Below, piece after piece: positions 42,504 to 50,652 of a DNA stretch of 64,000 bases. The stretch comes from Mycobacterium sp. ITM-2016-00317 (GTDB lineage: Bacteria > Actinomycetota > Actinomycetes > Mycobacteriales > Mycobacteriaceae): NCBI RefSeq assembly GCF_002968295.1, contig NZ_CP134399.1:3286001-3350000 (forward strand). The letters are read 5' to 3'. The position numbers and the translations under genes are program-made. The notes beneath the pieces were generated by a model. The model did no database searches, was not told the origin of the DNA, and saw only the letters and a list, made by a program, of their open reading frames with translations. Positions within the stretch are counted from its first letter, which is position 1; every line of letters starts with the position of its first letter.

Positions 42504-43459
42504 GCTGTGGCCTTCCTTCTGGTGCGCGGATCGAGCAGGCCGACCGCCGTGTCGGCGAAGAGGTTGATGATCACGAACGCCAGCGCGATGAACAGCACAC
42601 CGGCCTGCACGACCGGGATGTCGCGCTGGGTGATGGAGGTGTAGAGCTGCTGACCCAGACCCGGCCAGCCGAACACGACCTCTACGAACACCACCCCGCC
42701 CAGCAGGTAGCCGACCTGCAGGCCGATCACATTGACCACCGGGGGCAGCGCGTTGCGCAGCGCGTGGCGCCACAGCACCGACGTCGTCGACAGCCCGGAG
42801 GCACGCAGGGTGCGGATGTAGTCCTGGGCCAGGATGTCGACCATCACGCTGCGCGTCATCCGCGCGATGACCGCGAGCGGGACCAGTGCGGCCGCGATGG
42901 CGGGCAGGACCAGGTGCGCGAGCAGATCGCCCATTCCGCCGGGAAAGCGCGGGTTGTACATGCCCGACGTGGGCAGCCACCCGAGCGTGATCGCGAAGAC
43001 GCCGATCAGCAGCAGCCCGAACCAGTACACCGGGACGCTGGCGCCGGCCAGCGAGATGACCATGGAGGCGCGGTCGAAGATGCTGTACTGCTTGTGCGCG
43101 GCGATGACGCCGAGAGGCACGGCCACCACGATGCACAGCACCAGCGCGGCGCCGGTCAGGACGAGGGTGTTGGTGAATCTCGGCACCATGATGTCGGTGA
43201 CGGGGGCGTTGACTGTCAGGGACCGGCCCAGGTCACCCTGCAGCAGGCCGCCGAGATACTCGAAGAACTGGACGGGCAGCGCGCGGTCCAGGCCCAACTC
43301 GGTGCGCAGCGCGGCGACGGTCTCCGCGGTCGCCCCCGTGCCCAGGATCGTCACGGCGGGGTCGCCGGGGACCATCTGCAGCAGCAGGAAGACGATCAGG
43401 CTGACGCCGAACAGCACCAGAGCTGTTGAGAGCAGCCGACTTCCGATGACACGGGTCAT
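42500..43459 (-). CDS. ABC importer permease, DppB/NikB type
   Basis: The 319-residue permease has an N-terminal helix followed by F-L-L-L-Q-M-V-P-G-D-P-A, the coupling motif D-Y-I-R-T-L-R-A-S-G-L, and V-E-V-V-F-G-W-P-G-L-G. All are standard for DppB. ATG 43459 overlaps the stop of the binding-protein gene (ATGA). Its transported substrate is set by the binding protein upstream. Confidence 0.93.
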   Translation of the reverse strand: MTRVIGSRLLSTALVLFGVSLIVFLLLQMVPGDPAVTILGTGATAETVAALRTELGLDRALPVQFFEYLGGLLQGDLGRSLTVNAPVTDIMVPRFTNTLVLTGAALVLCIVVAVPLGVIAAHKQYSIFDRASMVISLAGASVPVYWFGLLLIGVFAITLGWLPTSGMYNPRFPGGMGDLLAHLVLPAIAAALVPLAVIARMTRSVMVDILAQDYIRTLRASGLSTTSVLWRHALRNALPPVVNVIGLQVGYLLGGVVFVEVVFGWPGLGQQLYTSITQRDIPVVQAGVLFIALAFVIINLFADTAVGLLDPRTRRKATA

Positions 43460-45048
43460 TGTTCGAGCCTCACTTCCGTCAGGTCGTACCACTCCTCGCT
43501 GGCCGACACGAAGCCGGAGACGTAAGGCGCCAGCACATACGGCGCCTTGTCGTTGACGATCGGGACCAGCGCGGCGTCGTCACTGACGATGTTGTTGGCC
43601 TCCCGCCACCACTTCTCGGCCTCCGCCGGGTCCAGCGCGGTGATCGCGTTGTTCATCGCCTCGTCCAGTTCGGGGTTGGAGTAGTAGCCGACGTTCGGAC
43701 CGTTGGGCGCCTGCAGCTCCGAGGAGGTGACGATGTAGAGCCAGTAGGGGCTGGTCATCCCCCAGGACATCTGGGACATGCCGACGCCGTCCTGGGCTCC
43801 CCGGGCCCACACGCCCAGGTACGAGATCCATTCCTGGGTCTGGATGTCGAGGTCGACGCCGATCTCGGCCAGGTTCTGCTGAAGGTACTCGGCCATCTGC
43901 GCGGGCATGATCTGTCCCGAGCCGTCGGTGGAGGTGATCAGCGTCGTCTTGAACCCGTTCTCCAGGCCGACCGACGCGAGCAGCTCACGCGCCTTGTCGA
44001 GGTTGCGTTCGTAGACGTCTCGGCGCTCCACGTATCCGCCGGCCGAGATGGCCTGGACGCCGTAGGCGGGGGTGACCGATCCGCGCAGCAGGTCGCGTGC
44101 CATGCCGTCCCGGTTGACCGCGAGATTGATCGCCTGACGCACCTCGGGGATCGAGGTGTAGCGGTCCTTCATGTTGAAGGACAGGTACCAGGTGTGCGGC
44201 GGAATGCCCTCGGAGAGTTGATATCCCTCGCTGACGAGGTTGTCGATGCTGTCGGGGTTGGGTACCGCGATCATGTCGACGTCCCCGGAGCGCAGCGCGG
44301 CGGTGCGTGCCGACGGGTCCGGCAGCGGCCGGAACACGACACCGTCGATGTTGGGCACCTTGCCCCAGTAGTCGTCGTTGCGGACCAGATCGATGCGTTC
44401 GCCGCGGATGCGTTCTTTGAACTTGAACGGCCCGGTGCCCACAGGATGGTCGGCGATGTCGTCGCCGTAGGTCTGCAGCGCGGTAGGGCTGATGATGGCG
44501 GCGGAGCCGTTGCCGCCCTGGGTGAGCATCCGCAGGAACTCCGAGAACGGTTGCTTCAGACGGATTCTCAGCGTGTACTCGTCGAGAACGGCCACGGATT
44601 CGACGAACTTCCAGACGAATCCGGTCTGGCCGCCCGCGCGGGCCGAGTACATCGGGGACTCCTTGTCCCACATCCGGCGCACGTTGTACTCCACGGCCTT
44701 CGCGTCCAGCGCGGTGCCGTCGTGGAAGCGCACCCCCTGCCGGATGTGGAACGTGTAGTCCAGTCCGTCGTCGGAGATGTCCCACGATTCTGCGAGGCCC
44801 GGTTTCAGCGGCGGGATGGTCGCCTCGGCGGACGGGATGGTCAGGTCCTGGTCGACGAGTGGTTCGAAGATCTGCCGGTTGATCCGCCAGGTCACCCATC
44901 CGCCGGCGACCTGCGGGTCGAGGATGTCGGCCTCGGACTCGATCGCGATGACGAAGATGTTGCCTGTCTGTACGGGTTCCCGTCCGCAGCCGACGACAGC
45001 GGCGATCGTGAGCAGGGCGACGGCGCACACCGAGGCGAGCCGCTTCAT
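43456..45048 (-). CDS. Family-5 solute-binding lipoprotein (peptide/nickel type)
   Basis: The 530-residue protein has a signal peptide with lipobox A-V-V-G-C21, then a family-5 (Opp/Dpp/Nik) binding domain. Landmarks are E-A-D-I-L-D-P-Q, F-E-P-L-V, L-A-E-S-W-D-I-S-D-D-G-L-D-Y-T-F-H-I-R-Q-G-V-R-F-H-D-G-T and G-T-G-P-F-K-F-K. ATG 45048 follows AGGTGG; the open frame extends 26 codons upstream but those lack a signal. As first gene of the array that ends in urease, it could bind an amide or ureide substrate, or chelated nickel for urease. The sequence does not decide. Confidence 0.92.
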   Translation of the reverse strand: MKRLASVCAVALLTIAAVVGCGREPVQTGNIFVIAIESEADILDPQVAGGWVTWRINRQIFEPLVDQDLTIPSAEATIPPLKPGLAESWDISDDGLDYTFHIRQGVRFHDGTALDAKAVEYNVRRMWDKESPMYSARAGGQTGFVWKFVESVAVLDEYTLRIRLKQPFSEFLRMLTQGGNGSAAIISPTALQTYGDDIADHPVGTGPFKFKERIRGERIDLVRNDDYWGKVPNIDGVVFRPLPDPSARTAALRSGDVDMIAVPNPDSIDNLVSEGYQLSEGIPPHTWYLSFNMKDRYTSIPEVRQAINLAVNRDGMARDLLRGSVTPAYGVQAISAGGYVERRDVYERNLDKARELLASVGLENGFKTTLITSTDGSGQIMPAQMAEYLQQNLAEIGVDLDIQTQEWISYLGVWARGAQDGVGMSQMSWGMTSPYWLYIVTSSELQAPNGPNVGYYSNPELDEAMNNAITALDPAEAEKWWREANNIVSDDAALVPIVNDKAPYVLAPYVSGFVSASEEWYDLTEVRLEQ

Positions 45049-45242
45049 CGCATGCCACCTGACGGTCGGTAGGTCATCTGTGGGCCTCCGGGTGTCGGAA
45101 GAGACGCACGCCGCGGTGGTGGACACTGCACCCCGGCGGGCAGTGACTGGCGGCGACTTCGAAACTCAGAGTAGGTGCGATCTGATCGGACCGATATCCG
45201 TCATCTGACGTATTTCGCTGGAGCCGAACGGTTTCCGGGACG

Positions 45243-45950
45243 TTACGGGGCGCCGAGTTCGAGTTCGGTGGCGTGCACGGCGGCGGCCACGCGATTGGCG
45301 ACGCCGAGTTTGCGCAGCACCCGTTCGACGTGGGTGCTGACGGTCCGCGGGGACAGATAGAGCCGCTCGCTGATCTCGGCGTTGGACAGGCCGCCGCGCA
45401 GCAGCGCCAGGATGTCCTGCTCGCGCGGGGTCAGGTGAGCTCTCGCCTCGGCGCGTAACCGCGTGACGTACTTGGTGAACAGCGGGCGGGCCGTCTCGAT
45501 CATGCAGCGGCTGCGCGCCGAGAACTGCGGGTGCTCCATGTTGGCCTGGCACATGCCGACGACATCGCCTGCGCCGTCGTGCAGCACCATCAGGAAACCG
45601 TTCGTGAAGCCCTCCGGGCGCAGAATCTCCGCGCCGCTGTAGGACTCGGCGAACTCGGGTACGTCGAACCAGTCGGTGATCCGGGTGTGGTCGGAGAACT
45701 GCGTCTGAAACTCCGGCATCGACTGGATGTCCGAACTCAGATACGTTGCCACGGAATCCGAATAGCCTACCGACTTCACCAGTGCGAACCCCGCGCTCTG
45801 CGGAGGCTTGTAGGCGACCAGGAAGGTGTCGCAGCCCGTCTCGACGCGCAGGAAGTCGATCGCGCCGCGGATGCGCACCTCGGTGTCGGTGGAGGCCATC
45901 GCCGTGGCGATGGCCGTGAAGTCAGGAGCATCGATGTCCGTGCAAGTCAT
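45243..45950 (-). CDS. LuxR-family regulator with N-terminal sensor domain
   Basis: The 235-residue protein has a GAF/autoinducer-like alpha-beta sensor (about 1-160) and a C-terminal LuxR helix-turn-helix: L-T-P-R-E-Q-D-I-L-A-L-L-R-G-G-L-S-N-A-E-I-S-E-R-L-Y-L-S-P-R-T-V-S-T-H-V-E-R. There is no receiver aspartate pocket, so it senses a ligand rather than a kinase. It lies 194 nt upstream of the transporter-amidase-urease array on the same strand, and is the natural candidate activator. The 194-nt gap (45049-45242) should hold the array promoter. Confidence 0.88.
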   Translation of the reverse strand: MTCTDIDAPDFTAIATAMASTDTEVRIRGAIDFLRVETGCDTFLVAYKPPQSAGFALVKSVGYSDSVATYLSSDIQSMPEFQTQFSDHTRITDWFDVPEFAESYSGAEILRPEGFTNGFLMVLHDGAGDVVGMCQANMEHPQFSARSRCMIETARPLFTKYVTRLRAEARAHLTPREQDILALLRGGLSNAEISERLYLSPRTVSTHVERVLRKLGVANRVAAAVHATELELGAP

Positions 45951-46093
45951 CGGCGCCTCTCCGTCCCCGAGATCTGCGATGTCGGGAGACAGTGCACTAC
46001 ACGCGGGCGTCGGCGATGTTCGGTGACTGTTTCTTAGCTGTTACAGCCGTCGTGAGATGGGCCACACGACGGCGTGCGGGTCGCGAACCCGCG

Positions 46094-46747
46094 CTACCAC
46101 TTCCCGTCCGTGACCGCGTCCGATCCGCCGACGCCCAGCGCGACCGCGTCCGCGGGGTCGACCGGCACGAACGGATCTTCCGCCACACCAAGGTTTTTGC
46201 CGACACTGGTGAGGTTCGCCAGGTTCTCCGGCGGGTCGAGGTCGCACATTGCGCGGCCGAGCACAGGTGCACGAACACCCGCCCGCCGGCCCGAGTCCCA
46301 TGCCCGCAGCCGGCGCGCAACTGCACGCCCGTGGGTCTCCTGCCCGGTGACCTGTCCCTCGACGGTGGCTCCGGTGCCCAGCGGCACGGCGACGAACTGG
46401 CGGATGAACCTGTCTCCGGCGTTGATGCCGTCCAACCACGGATGCTTCGGCAACGCCACATAGTTCTGCGGCTGCCCGACAAGATGCTCGATCCACGGCA
46501 GGCCGCTGACCGCGCACACCTTGCCGGCGCCGACTTGCAATGCGGCGGGTTCGGACGCTTCGAACGACAGCCACATGGCCTCGCGCTGGTAGCTCGGTAG
46601 CATCACCCCGCCGCGCGACAGCCATTCGCTCGGTGCGGTATCCGGGTAGTCGGCGACTCTGCGCAGCGGAAACCGGCCCAGACCGGGCGGCAGCGGATGC
46701 AACCCCGACTCGGGCAGCCACAGTGTGCGCTGGGAGTCCACCGTCAC
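46094..46747 (-). pseudogene. Conserved actinobacterial protein of unknown function, probably frame-disrupted
   Basis: GTG 46747 opens a 217-residue frame. Residues 1-125 read as a coherent protein: Y-Q-R-E-A-M-W-L-S-F-E, G-K-V-C-A-V-S-G, P-Q-N-Y-V-A-L-P, P-W-L-D-G-I-N and R-Q-F-V-A-V-P-L-G. The middle (about 46260-46340) is arginine-rich here, while other frames of the same DNA read G-V-Q-L, A-P-A-A-G-M-G-L-G and G-R-V-F-V-H-L-C, which fit the family as I remember it. The last 50 residues look coherent again. Compensating frameshifts in the middle are the simplest reading. The function of the family is unknown to me. Confidence 0.55.
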
Positions 46748-46912
46748 CGGACCCAGTACCGCCGGGGTCCCCGTCGACTTTCAGCGGCTCCATGTCCCCA
46801 TGCCTACCTCCGTGTCGATGAGTCGACTATGGATAGCAGCCGGCACTGACATCGCTGGTGTACCGCGGGCCCGGTGTAGCGTCGAAGGCATCCTCGTTGA
46901 GGGGGTGGGAAA

Positions 46913-47251
46913 GTGCCTGCGATCACCGGACCGCCGCGGCGGCCGACGGCGTTGCTCGTCGCGATGCCGGTCGTTTTGGCGATGACTGTGGGCTGCGGCG
47001 CGGCCTCCGACCCGCTCATCGTCTCCGACCAACCCGAAACCACCCTGCCTGTACCACCCCTGCCCCCGGTCCCGTTCCCCTTACCCAGCGATGTTCCGCC
47101 GGTGCTGCTGCCGAGTGCGGTCCCGCCGGTGCAGCTACCGAACGAGGTCCCACCCGTGCAGCTGCCGAACGCCATCCCACCGGTACCACTGCCGAGCGCG
47201 ATCCCGCCGGTCCACCTGCCGAGCGCCATTCCGCCCATGCCGTTTCGGTAG
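46913..47251 (+). CDS. Proline-rich nonapeptide-repeat lipoprotein
   Basis: GTG 46913 follows GAGGGGGTGGG and encodes 112 residues. The signal peptide has a lipobox M-T-V-G-C28. A proline-rich stretch L-P-V-P-P-L-P-P-V-P follows, then six 9-residue units of the form S/N-x-V/I-P-P-V-x-L-P to the end. The mature chain of about 84 residues would be an extended polyproline rod anchored at the membrane. I know of no named family. The opposite strand is also open and glycine-rich, a mirror effect of the repeat; signal peptide, lipobox and ribosome site favour this strand. A hairpin terminator candidate follows 27 nt after the stop. Confidence 0.6.
   Translation: MPAITGPPRRPTALLVAMPVVLAMTVGCGAASDPLIVSDQPETTLPVPPLPPVPFPLPSDVPPVLLPSAVPPVQLPNEVPPVQLPNAIPPVPLPSAIPPVHLPSAIPPMPFR
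47087..47248 (+). repeat. Six tandem 27-nt repeats coding for P-P-V-x-L-P nonapeptides
   Basis: Six 27-nt units in tandem each encode one nonapeptide: S-D-V-P-P-V-L-L-P, then S-A-V-, N-E-V-, N-A-I-, S-A-I- and a diverged last S-A-I-P-P-M-P-F-R. Such repeats change copy number easily. Confidence 0.8.
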
Positions 47252-47277
47252 CCGGTCGGAGTTGCGAAACCGCAGTT

Positions 47278-47298
47278 ACCGCCGCCGACTGCGGCGGT
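47278..47298 (+). terminator. GC-rich hairpin after the repeat lipoprotein gene
   Basis: ACCGCCGC and GCGGCGGT form a perfect 8-bp stem with loop CGACT, beginning 27 nt after the stop codon. There is no T-tract, which is common for mycobacterial terminators. It may also end the convergent phosphonate operon. Confidence 0.45.
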
Positions 47299-47393
47299 GA
47301 GGGCAGCACAGAGAACGAAGACCCCCGAGATCGATGTCGTTGCTATGTCCGACGCCAACCCGGAGGTCTTCGCTGTTCCCGTGTTGCCAGTAC

Positions 47394-48092
47394 CTAGTCG
47401 AGAGTGTCCAAAAGGGCCGGCAGCTCTGCGACACTGTTCAGGATGTGGGTCGCGCCCGCCGCGGACAGCTGCGCAGTGTCGTGCGCACCGGTGAGCACAC
47501 CTATTGCCGCCCGCGCGCCGGCGCGAAGGCCACTGACGATGTCCGAGGACGTATCCCCGACGACAACCATCGAGCACACCGATTCGGCCTCAGCGCGCAT
47601 CAACGCGGTGAGCGGCATGTCCGGGTGCGGGCGGCCGCGAACACCCGGGCCCGGGCACAAGACGACGTCGGCAAAGTTCTGCCAGCCCAGGGCATCGATG
47701 ATGGCCGACTGAGTTTCGGCGGCGAAGCCAGTCGTCAACGCAGACTTGATACCGCGGGAACGCAATGTCTGCACGACGTCCTCGACGCCGGGGATGGGAC
47801 TGCAGTTGCCCTCGGCAACCAGTTGCGCGTAAGCGCGCTCGAACTCCATGTTCGCCGCCTGCGCCTGCTGCTCGTTGCCGCCGGCCAAGTGCCGGAAAAC
47901 GACGATCTTCGACTGCCCCATGGTCTCGGAGACATACCTCAGCATCTCCTCGCGGTCGGCGGGCGTCGCCGAGAGGCCGGCGTGCTCGTCGGCGGCGAGG
48001 AACGCTCGCTGCACCAGCCCGCTGTCCTCAACGGTCGTGCCTGCCATATCGAAGACAACCAGACTTATCGACCCGGTGGTGTTGTTGCTCAT
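47394..48092 (-). CDS. PhnX-like HAD hydrolase (phosphonatase-like)
   Basis: The 232-residue HAD protein has nucleophile D15 in V-F-D-M-A-G-T-T-V, the motif of phosphonoacetaldehyde hydrolases, an alpha-helical cap, and C-terminal V-V-V-G-D-T-S-S-D with G-V-L-T-G. A lysine (K62 in M-G-Q-S-K-I) sits near where PhnX carries its Schiff-base lysine, by eye only. It is last in an operon with PhnA, so a carbon-phosphorus or phosphate-ester hydrolysing role in phosphonate use is likely. ATG 48092 follows AGAGGAAAG. The open frame 40 codons upstream has no such site. Confidence 0.83.
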   Translation of the reverse strand: MSNNTTGSISLVVFDMAGTTVEDSGLVQRAFLAADEHAGLSATPADREEMLRYVSETMGQSKIVVFRHLAGGNEQQAQAANMEFERAYAQLVAEGNCSPIPGVEDVVQTLRSRGIKSALTTGFAAETQSAIIDALGWQNFADVVLCPGPGVRGRPHPDMPLTALMRAEAESVCSMVVVGDTSSDIVSGLRAGARAAIGVLTGAHDTAQLSAAGATHILNSVAELPALLDTLD

Positions 48093-48192
48093 AGCTTTCC
48101 TCTCAATTAATTGGCGCCTCAACGGCGAGTTCGGCTCTTGCTTCCCGGGCTTGGCGCGACTGACTGGGGTCGCCGAGCCTTGCGGCGGGGTG

Positions 48193-49302
48193 TCACTGCA
48201 TACACACAGCAACGCGCGGAGCGGCCCCGGCGCGGGCGGCCGCGACGGCGTCGTCTATCTGCTTCAGCGGATACGGTGCGGACACCAGATCGGCGAACAG
48301 ACGCTGGCATTCACTCCGTTGCAGGAAGTCGACGGCTTCAGCGAGATCGCCCACCCGGTAGTTGTGGCTACCGACCAATGTGGTCAGGTTCTTCACGTAA
48401 CCGCTCGGCTCGAAGGCGATCTCCGGAGAAGGCGACACCGAACCTGCCAGCGCAATCCGTCCGCCCATGTCGACCACTGCGAGTGCGCTTTGAACCGCCC
48501 TGTTGTTTCCCGAGAGCTCAAACACCACGTCGGCACCTTGTTCGGCCGCTGCCGCCGCCAGGTCGTCAGGGGCACAAGTGACTGTGGCACCGAACTCCCT
48601 TGCGGCTTCGCGACGGCCCGCATCGACATCGCAGGCCACGATGTTCTCGACGCCGAGATCACGGGCGTAGGCGACCGCGGTGAGACCGAGCATCCCACAG
48701 CCCAGGACGATCACGGCGTCCTCGGCGTTCAGGCCCACCCGCCGCGCTGCGCACACCACCGTGGCGGTGGCACAGTTCGCCGGAGCCGCAATAGACGCGG
48801 GAAGGTCATCTGGCACCCGCACCAGGCCAGTGCCGGCGATCAGATGACAGTGCGTGGCCAAGCCTCCGTTGAGGCGCCAGTGGTCGTCCATCGCTTCATG
48901 GCCGTACTTGCGCACTGTCAGGCACTTCTGGGGAATGCCGCGTAGACAGCGCCTGCATTGCCCGCACGCGGTCCCGATGGTCCACGTGATGCGGTCACCG
49001 ATCCCGAGCTGCTGCCCGTCGTGTGCGGTGACGTTCCCGCCGGTTGCCACGATGGTCCCGACCGTCTCGTGTCCGAGCACAGTGGGCAGAGGTGTGGGCC
49101 GGTCACCGTTGATGGTGTGCAGGTCACTTCCACAGATGGTAGCCAGCTCCACATTCACCAGCACCTCCCCGCTCCGCAGGACTGGGAAGGGTTGGGGTTC
49201 AACCGAGAATCCCGCCTCCAGCCCTGACCAGACAGCTGCGGCAATGTTCTCGGCACCGACGGTGACGCGGTGTTCGTCACTGCCGTTGATGATTGCAGTC
49301 AT
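48193..49302 (-). CDS. Phosphonate-catabolism-associated zinc alcohol dehydrogenase
   Basis: The 369-residue medium-chain dehydrogenase has catalytic-zinc residues C57 (I-C-G-S-D) and H78-E79 (L-G-H-E-T), structural cysteines C113, C116, C119, C127 and NAD-binding V-L-G-C-G-M-L-G. The C-G-Q-C-R-R-C-L-R-G-I-P-Q-K-C block and overall form match the group of dehydrogenases repeatedly found in phosphonate operons (HpnZ-like). It may oxidise a hydroxyalkyl-phosphonate to the aldehyde or acid that PhnX-like or PhnA enzymes cleave (inference). AAGGAG precedes ATG 49302. It begins 17 nt after the transporter gene. Confidence 0.82.
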   Translation of the reverse strand: MTAIINGSDEHRVTVGAENIAAAVWSGLEAGFSVEPQPFPVLRSGEVLVNVELATICGSDLHTINGDRPTPLPTVLGHETVGTIVATGGNVTAHDGQQLGIGDRITWTIGTACGQCRRCLRGIPQKCLTVRKYGHEAMDDHWRLNGGLATHCHLIAGTGLVRVPDDLPASIAAPANCATATVVCAARRVGLNAEDAVIVLGCGMLGLTAVAYARDLGVENIVACDVDAGRREAAREFGATVTCAPDDLAAAAAEQGADVVFELSGNNRAVQSALAVVDMGGRIALAGSVSPSPEIAFEPSGYVKNLTTLVGSHNYRVGDLAEAVDFLQRSECQRLFADLVSAPYPLKQIDDAVAAARAGAAPRVAVCMQ

Positions 49303-49319
49303 AGTTTTCTCCTTCTGTG

Positions 49320-50627
49320 TCAGCGACGGATGGTCAGGGCCACACAGGCGCTGGCCACGCACGATGCGGCGACGATCGGGAAGATCAGCGAGGTGTTGCC
49401 TGTGTCATCCATGATGTAACCGACGAGTGGCTCGGCAGCACCCGCGAACAGGTAGGAGAAGAAGTTCACCACACCCGTTGCGGTGCCTGCCATCTTCTTG
49501 CCTGCGATGTCCGGGCACAGGGCCCAGAACGACGACTGCGGTCCGTAGACGAAAAAGCCGGTCAGGAACAGCACAATGATGCCGGCCACGGTACCCAGAT
49601 TAGCGAGGTACATCGTCATCGCGGCAACGGCGCCCAGCAGCATGAACAGGATGATGGGCACATCTCGGCGCGATCCGAAGATCCGGTCCGACAGCTGGCC
49701 GTTCGTGAGTGCGCCCACGGCCATGCCGACCGGCAGTGCCACCGAGATCCAGAGCGGACTGATGCCCCCTTCGCTCTGCTTCCAGTCGGCGCCGAGGAAG
49801 TACACCGGGACCCAGATCAACAATCCGTAGCGTGCGGCGTTCTGAAAGCCGATCGCGACGCCTGTGGACCAGATTTTCGGATTACGCAGGACTGCCTTGT
49901 AACGCTCCAGTGAACGTCCCGGGTTGGCCTCTGCCACAGACTCTTCCACGTGCTCTTCATCGCGGGTGAACGAGGCGGGCGGAATGATGTTGGCTTCCTT
50001 GGGGTTGTCCCTGGCGACCAGGTAGAAAACCACGCCACCGACCAGCATCAGGAGTACGGGGATACGGAAGATCCACTGCCAGTCGAGTTCCAGTGTGTCC
50101 ACCACGATGGTGGAGGTCACGAAGGCCAGGACCGACGCCATCCCTGCTGCGAAAGTGTAGAAGCCGAAGCTCTTGCCCCTTTCGTGGGGACCCCACCAGT
50201 TCGAGATGACCCGGCCGCCGCCAGGCCACCCCATGGCCTGAGTGAAACCATTGACCCCCCAGAACATGCTCAGTGACTTCGAGCCAACTGAGAAGCTGGT
50301 GCACCAGTTCATGAGGGTGGACAACACCGCACCCAGGCTCATCATCTTGCGCCCTCCGAACTTGTCTGCGAGGTTGCCGTTGATCATCTGCCCGACCGCG
50401 TAACACCACAGCATCGCGCCACTGATGGCACCCAATGTGGTTTTACTGAGGCCGAGATCAGCCTCGATTCCGGGGATGGCAAAGCCGAAGGTCTGCCTAC
50501 CTGTGTAGAAGAATAGGTAACAGAACATGGCAGCCAACAACATTCGCCATTTCAAACGGGAGAACTTCGCCTCCGAAACGGCGAGCTGATCGAACTGGTT
50601 AATCGATCTTTCATGCGTGTCAGACAT
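49320..50627 (-). CDS. MFS transporter of the organophosphate:phosphate antiporter (GlpT/UhpT) type
   Basis: The 435-residue protein has 12 predicted helices. The N-terminus F-F-Y-T-G-R-Q-T-F-G-F, then G-A-I-S-G-A-M-L-W-C-Y-A-V-G-Q and N-G-F-T-Q-A-M-G-W-P-G-G-G-R-V-I-S-N-W-W, are GlpT/UhpT hallmarks, with the substrate-binding arginines in R-Q and G-R. It probably exchanges phosphate for a phosphonate (phosphonoacetate is a good candidate given PhnA 25 nt upstream). It is the second gene of the operon. Confidence 0.88.
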   Translation of the reverse strand: MSDTHERSINQFDQLAVSEAKFSRLKWRMLLAAMFCYLFFYTGRQTFGFAIPGIEADLGLSKTTLGAISGAMLWCYAVGQMINGNLADKFGGRKMMSLGAVLSTLMNWCTSFSVGSKSLSMFWGVNGFTQAMGWPGGGRVISNWWGPHERGKSFGFYTFAAGMASVLAFVTSTIVVDTLELDWQWIFRIPVLLMLVGGVVFYLVARDNPKEANIIPPASFTRDEEHVEESVAEANPGRSLERYKAVLRNPKIWSTGVAIGFQNAARYGLLIWVPVYFLGADWKQSEGGISPLWISVALPVGMAVGALTNGQLSDRIFGSRRDVPIILFMLLGAVAAMTMYLANLGTVAGIIVLFLTGFFVYGPQSSFWALCPDIAGKKMAGTATGVVNFFSYLFAGAAEPLVGYIMDDTGNTSLIFPIVAASCVASACVALTIRR

Positions 50628-50652
50628 CTAGTCCACCAATCGGGTTGTGGGT

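Noticed and set aside
43459..45072. A 537-codon plus-strand frame over the binding-protein gene
   Set aside because: It mirrors a clear family-5 binding protein with lipobox and shows no independent features.
47087..47248. A CRISPR-like or regulatory DNA repeat
   Set aside because: The units are contiguous 27-mers in frame with a signal-peptide protein and without spacers, so they are coding repeats.
46804..47577. A glycine-rich minus-strand protein (G-G-x-x-x-G repeats) opposite the proline-rich lipoprotein
   Set aside because: The glycine repeats are the complement of the proline repeats. It lacks a signal peptide and ribosome site, and it overlaps the HAD gene end.
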